In this document: piece after piece, positions 8,601 to 9,988 of the stretch
Numbering within the stretch: the stretch's first letter is position 1
Layout of the letters: each line of letters opens with the position of its first letter
Origin: Opitutaceae bacterium
GTDB lineage: Bacteria > Verrucomicrobiota > Verrucomicrobiae > Opitutales > Opitutaceae
NCBI GenBank assembly: GCA_031266495.1
Contig: JAISAX010000039.1
Location: forward strand, 1 to 9,988
Length of the DNA stretch: 9,988 bases
Direction of reading: 5' to 3'
Position numbers and translations under genes: made by a program
Notes under the pieces: model-generated
Told to the model about the DNA's origin: nothing
Database searches by the model: none
Seen by the model: the letters and a program-made list of their open reading frames with translations, nothing else

Positions 8601-8693
8601 AGGCTGAAACCACCCCCCCCCCCCCCCCGCCACATTGCCATGAAACCGTACGAATCCCTTCAGCCTTCAGTCCTTCCGCCTTCAGGCTTTGGT
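8572..8693. repeat. Imperfect inverted repeat across the actC/actD junction
   Basis: The left arm 8572-8608 and right arm 8659-8693 are imperfect reverse complements. Their inner ends are a perfect 12-bp pair, CTGAAGGCTGAA (8597-8608) and TTCAGCCTTCAG (8659-8670). The arms are built from CCTTCAG / CTGAAGG heptamers: CCTTCAG occurs at 8657, 8664 and 8679, and the complementary CTGAAGG at 8597. The loop contains a 16-C tract and the actD start codon. The left arm encodes the end of ActC and the right arm encodes residues 7-18 of ActD. An inserted small palindromic repeat or an expanded heptamer repeat would explain it. Confidence 0.65.
8613..8628 (+). repeat. Poly-C tract (16 C) just upstream of actD
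   Basis: Sixteen consecutive C end 11 bases before the actD ATG (8640), where a Shine-Dalgarno would normally lie; none is present. Changes in length would alter the spacing of the translation start region but not any reading frame. Confidence 0.9.
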
Positions 8694-9206
8694 CTCATTG
8701 CCACCTTCGACACCGCGCCGGATATTTACCATGCGGCGGAAAAAGTGCGCGATGCCGGCTATCAACACTGGGACTGCGTCACGCCTTTTCCGATACACGG
8801 ACTCGACGGCGCGATGGGCCTGAAACGCTCCCGTGTGCCGCGTTTTTCCATCACCGGCGGCATCATCGGTTTTTTGACCGGCATGGGCATGGTATGGGCG
8901 ACGAACGCCCGGGACTATCCGCTCATCGTCGGCGGCAAGCCGCTTTTTTCACCGATGTTCGCCTTTCCCGTAAGTTACGAGCTGACGATTCTCTTCACCG
9001 CCTTCGCCACCATTGCCGGCATGTTTTTTCTCAACCGCCTGCCCATGCACTACCATCCCGTCCTCAAGAGCGACCGTTGCATCACGGGCATGGACGACAA
9101 ATTCCATATCGTGATCGAATCACGCGACCCGAAATTCGATGCGGCCCGCACCCGCGCCCTGCTCGAACTGGCCGGAGGCCGCGACATCGCCGGGCTGGAA
9201 GCCTGA
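8640..9206 (+). CDS. actD: ACIII subunit ActD, DUF3341 membrane protein
   Basis: A 188-residue protein of the DUF3341 family, the ActD subunit of alternative complex III. It is a non-redox subunit that packs against the NrfD-like core. The soluble N-terminal part contains FGLIATFDTAPDIYHAAEKVRDAGYQ and CVTPFPIHGLDGAMGL, both close to the family pattern ('DtP..l..Aa.kvRdaGy..wD.ytPfPvHGld.amgl'). Two membrane helices follow at about 69-88 (FSITGGIIGFLTGMGMVW) and 112-132. Between and after them are the usual YPLIVGGKP, FAFPVSYELTILF and LPMHYHP motifs. The C-terminal tail (from about 142) is cytoplasmic with DDKFHIVIESRDPKFD. The first 16 residues differ from the family and come largely from an inverted repeat. 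actE begins 13 bases downstream. No Shine-Dalgarno; a 16-C run takes its place. Confidence 0.92.
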   Translation: MKPYESLQPSVLPPSGFGLIATFDTAPDIYHAAEKVRDAGYQHWDCVTPFPIHGLDGAMGLKRSRVPRFSITGGIIGFLTGMGMVWATNARDYPLIVGGKPLFSPMFAFPVSYELTILFTAFATIAGMFFLNRLPMHYHPVLKSDRCITGMDDKFHIVIESRDPKFDAARTRALLELAGGRDIAGLEA

Positions 9207-9219
9207 TTCAACCACCACC

Positions 9220-9870
9220 ATGCGCCACGTTTACCTGACCACCCTGTTCCTGATCGTCCTTGCGGTTTCCATCCTTGGCTTCCGCGGGTCGCTCTTCACG
9301 CATCCGCCCGTCGAGATATTCCCCGACATGGATCACCAGGCGAAATACAAGCCGCAGGCCGGGTCGCGGTTTTTTGCCGATGACCGCGCCGACCGCCTCC
9401 CCCCCCCCGGTACCGTCGCCCGGAGCCGCGCCGCCGGCGCGCCCGCCAATGCCGATTTCCTGCGAGCCGGTTCAGTGTATTATGAAGGCAAGGACAGCGA
9501 TGGCTCCTTCGTGAAAGGATTCCCTAAAAAAATCCCCGTGACCGCCGCCCTTCTCGAACGCGGACAGGAACGTTTCGGCATCTACTGCGCGCCCTGCCAC
9601 GGCGCGCTTGGCGACGGCAACGGCATTACCAGACAGTACGGCATGGGCGCCACGCCCACGTATCACGACGACCGCCTCCGCGCCATGGCCGAGGGCGAAA
9701 TCTGCAACACCATCCTCCGCGGCAAGGGCAACATGCTCTCCTACGCCGACAAGCTCGACGCCCGCGACCGCTGGGCCGTGATCGCCTACGTCCGCGCCCT
9801 CCAGCGCGCGCAATACGCCACGCCCGCCGACGTCCCTGCCAACCACCGCACCGAACTCGGACTGAAGTAA
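9220..9870 (+). CDS. actE: ACIII subunit ActE, membrane-bound monoheme cytochrome c
   Basis: A 216-residue cytochrome c, subunit E of alternative complex III, which passes electrons from the complex toward a terminal oxidase or soluble acceptor. An N-terminal hydrophobic helix (about 5-24, LTTLFLIVLAVSILGF) has no lipobox cysteine after it, so it probably stays as a membrane anchor. The family segment around FPDMDHQAKYKPQ and FFADDRADRLPPPGTVAR follows. The heme site is CAPCH (123-127) within GIYCAPCHGALGDGNG. The likely axial Met is Met172 in KGNMLSYADKL, and the C-terminal helix includes RWAVIAYVRALQRAQ. The frame is open back to 9139 inside actD, but ATG 9220 gives a proper membrane leader and is preferred. 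A poly-C tract (9399-9408) encodes the Pro run near residues 61-63. actF starts at the very next base after the stop. Confidence 0.93.
   Translation: MRHVYLTTLFLIVLAVSILGFRGSLFTHPPVEIFPDMDHQAKYKPQAGSRFFADDRADRLPPPGTVARSRAAGAPANADFLRAGSVYYEGKDSDGSFVKGFPKKIPVTAALLERGQERFGIYCAPCHGALGDGNGITRQYGMGATPTYHDDRLRAMAEGEICNTILRGKGNMLSYADKLDARDRWAVIAYVRALQRAQYATPADVPANHRTELGLK
9399..9408 (+). repeat. Poly-C tract (10 C) inside actE
   Basis: Ten consecutive C encode PPP in the DRLPPPGTVAR segment. Related ActE proteins commonly have a shorter proline motif here ('PVPGTVARG', from memory), so the tract sits on an already Pro-containing site. A one-base change would frameshift before the heme site. Confidence 0.9.
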
Positions 9871-9988
9871 ATGAGTATCCACGTCGCCACCACCTCTTCC
9901 GCCGTTCCTTCCTGCCCCCCCCCCCCCCCCCCCGCCCCCCCGCGCCCCGGGGGGCGGGGGGGAGGGGGCGCGGCGGGGGCCGGCCCCG
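9871..9988 (+). CDS. actF: ACIII subunit ActF (quinol:cytochrome c oxidoreductase), N-terminal fragment
   Basis: An ATG directly follows the actE stop (TAA-ATG, zero gap). The frame stays open to the window end (39 complete codons). The first 15 codons look normal (MSIHVATTSSAVPSC). The next 24 are forced by a 19-C tract and mixed C/G homopolymers, giving Pro and then Gly/Ala/Arg only, and are probably unreliable sequence. The identification rests on position: in act operons actF, a second NrfD-like membrane subunit, normally follows actE. No diagnostic residues of the protein are present in this window, so this is an inference from gene order. Confidence 0.5.
   Translation, partial: MSIHVATTSSAVPSCPPPPPPAPPRPGGRGGGGAAGAGP
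9915..9933 (+). repeat. Poly-C tract (19 C) near the actF start, leading into G/C-only contig end
   Basis: Nineteen consecutive C begin 44 bases after the first base of the actF ATG. From 9915 to 9988 there is no T and only one A, with G-runs of 6, 7, 5 and 5 at 9949-9979. The tract may be real, like the others in the operon, but the G/C-only tail after it looks like degraded sequence at a contig end. Confidence 0.75.

Overview
This window looks like a high-GC chromosomal contig from a Verrucomicrobiota bacterium, most likely Opitutaceae-like. That placement is inferred from gene content, the extended-Tat form of ActB and the style of the proteins, not from a marker gene. The 3' end dissolves into C and G homopolymers and is probably a contig end.

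Layout. Bases 1-287 are non-coding and strikingly pyrimidine-rich at the far left. A tRNA-Pro(UGG) gene with encoded CCA lies on the minus strand (288-364), with a TTGACA-type promoter behind it and a weak hairpin terminator after it. Next on the minus strand is a small lipoprotein (441-899) resembling LEA-type-2 domain proteins. Divergent from it, on the plus strand, is an ExbB/ExbD-type proton-channel pair (1160-2242). A 158-bp foldback element with 18-bp perfect terminal inverted repeats sits directly on the exbD stop codon and is flanked by TAA on both sides. After an intergenic stretch of about 300 bp comes a plus-strand operon for alternative complex III (ACIII, quinol:cytochrome c/HiPIP oxidoreductase): a small Tat-leader-like ORF, actA (pentaheme cytochrome), actB (Fe-S/molybdopterin-fold subunit), actC (NrfD-like quinone subunit), actD (DUF3341), actE (monoheme cytochrome c) and the first codons of actF, which runs off the window.

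How the genes work together. ActC (and ActF) oxidise membrane quinol. Electrons pass through the Fe-S clusters of ActB to the hemes of ActA and ActE, then to a terminal oxidase or soluble carrier. ActD is a small membrane subunit packed in the complex. The operon replaces a bc1 complex functionally. ExbB/ExbD is a separate proton-driven energiser of outer-membrane transport; no tonB or receptor is visible here.

The most unusual signals are poly-C tracts (10, 10, 11, 11, 16 and 19 bases) found only inside the act operon and always as C on the coding strand. Others are two inverted-repeat structures placed exactly at gene ends (exbD stop; actC/actD junction), and a 28-codon ORF carrying the only strong Shine-Dalgarno sequence I can find in the window, overlapping the actC start.
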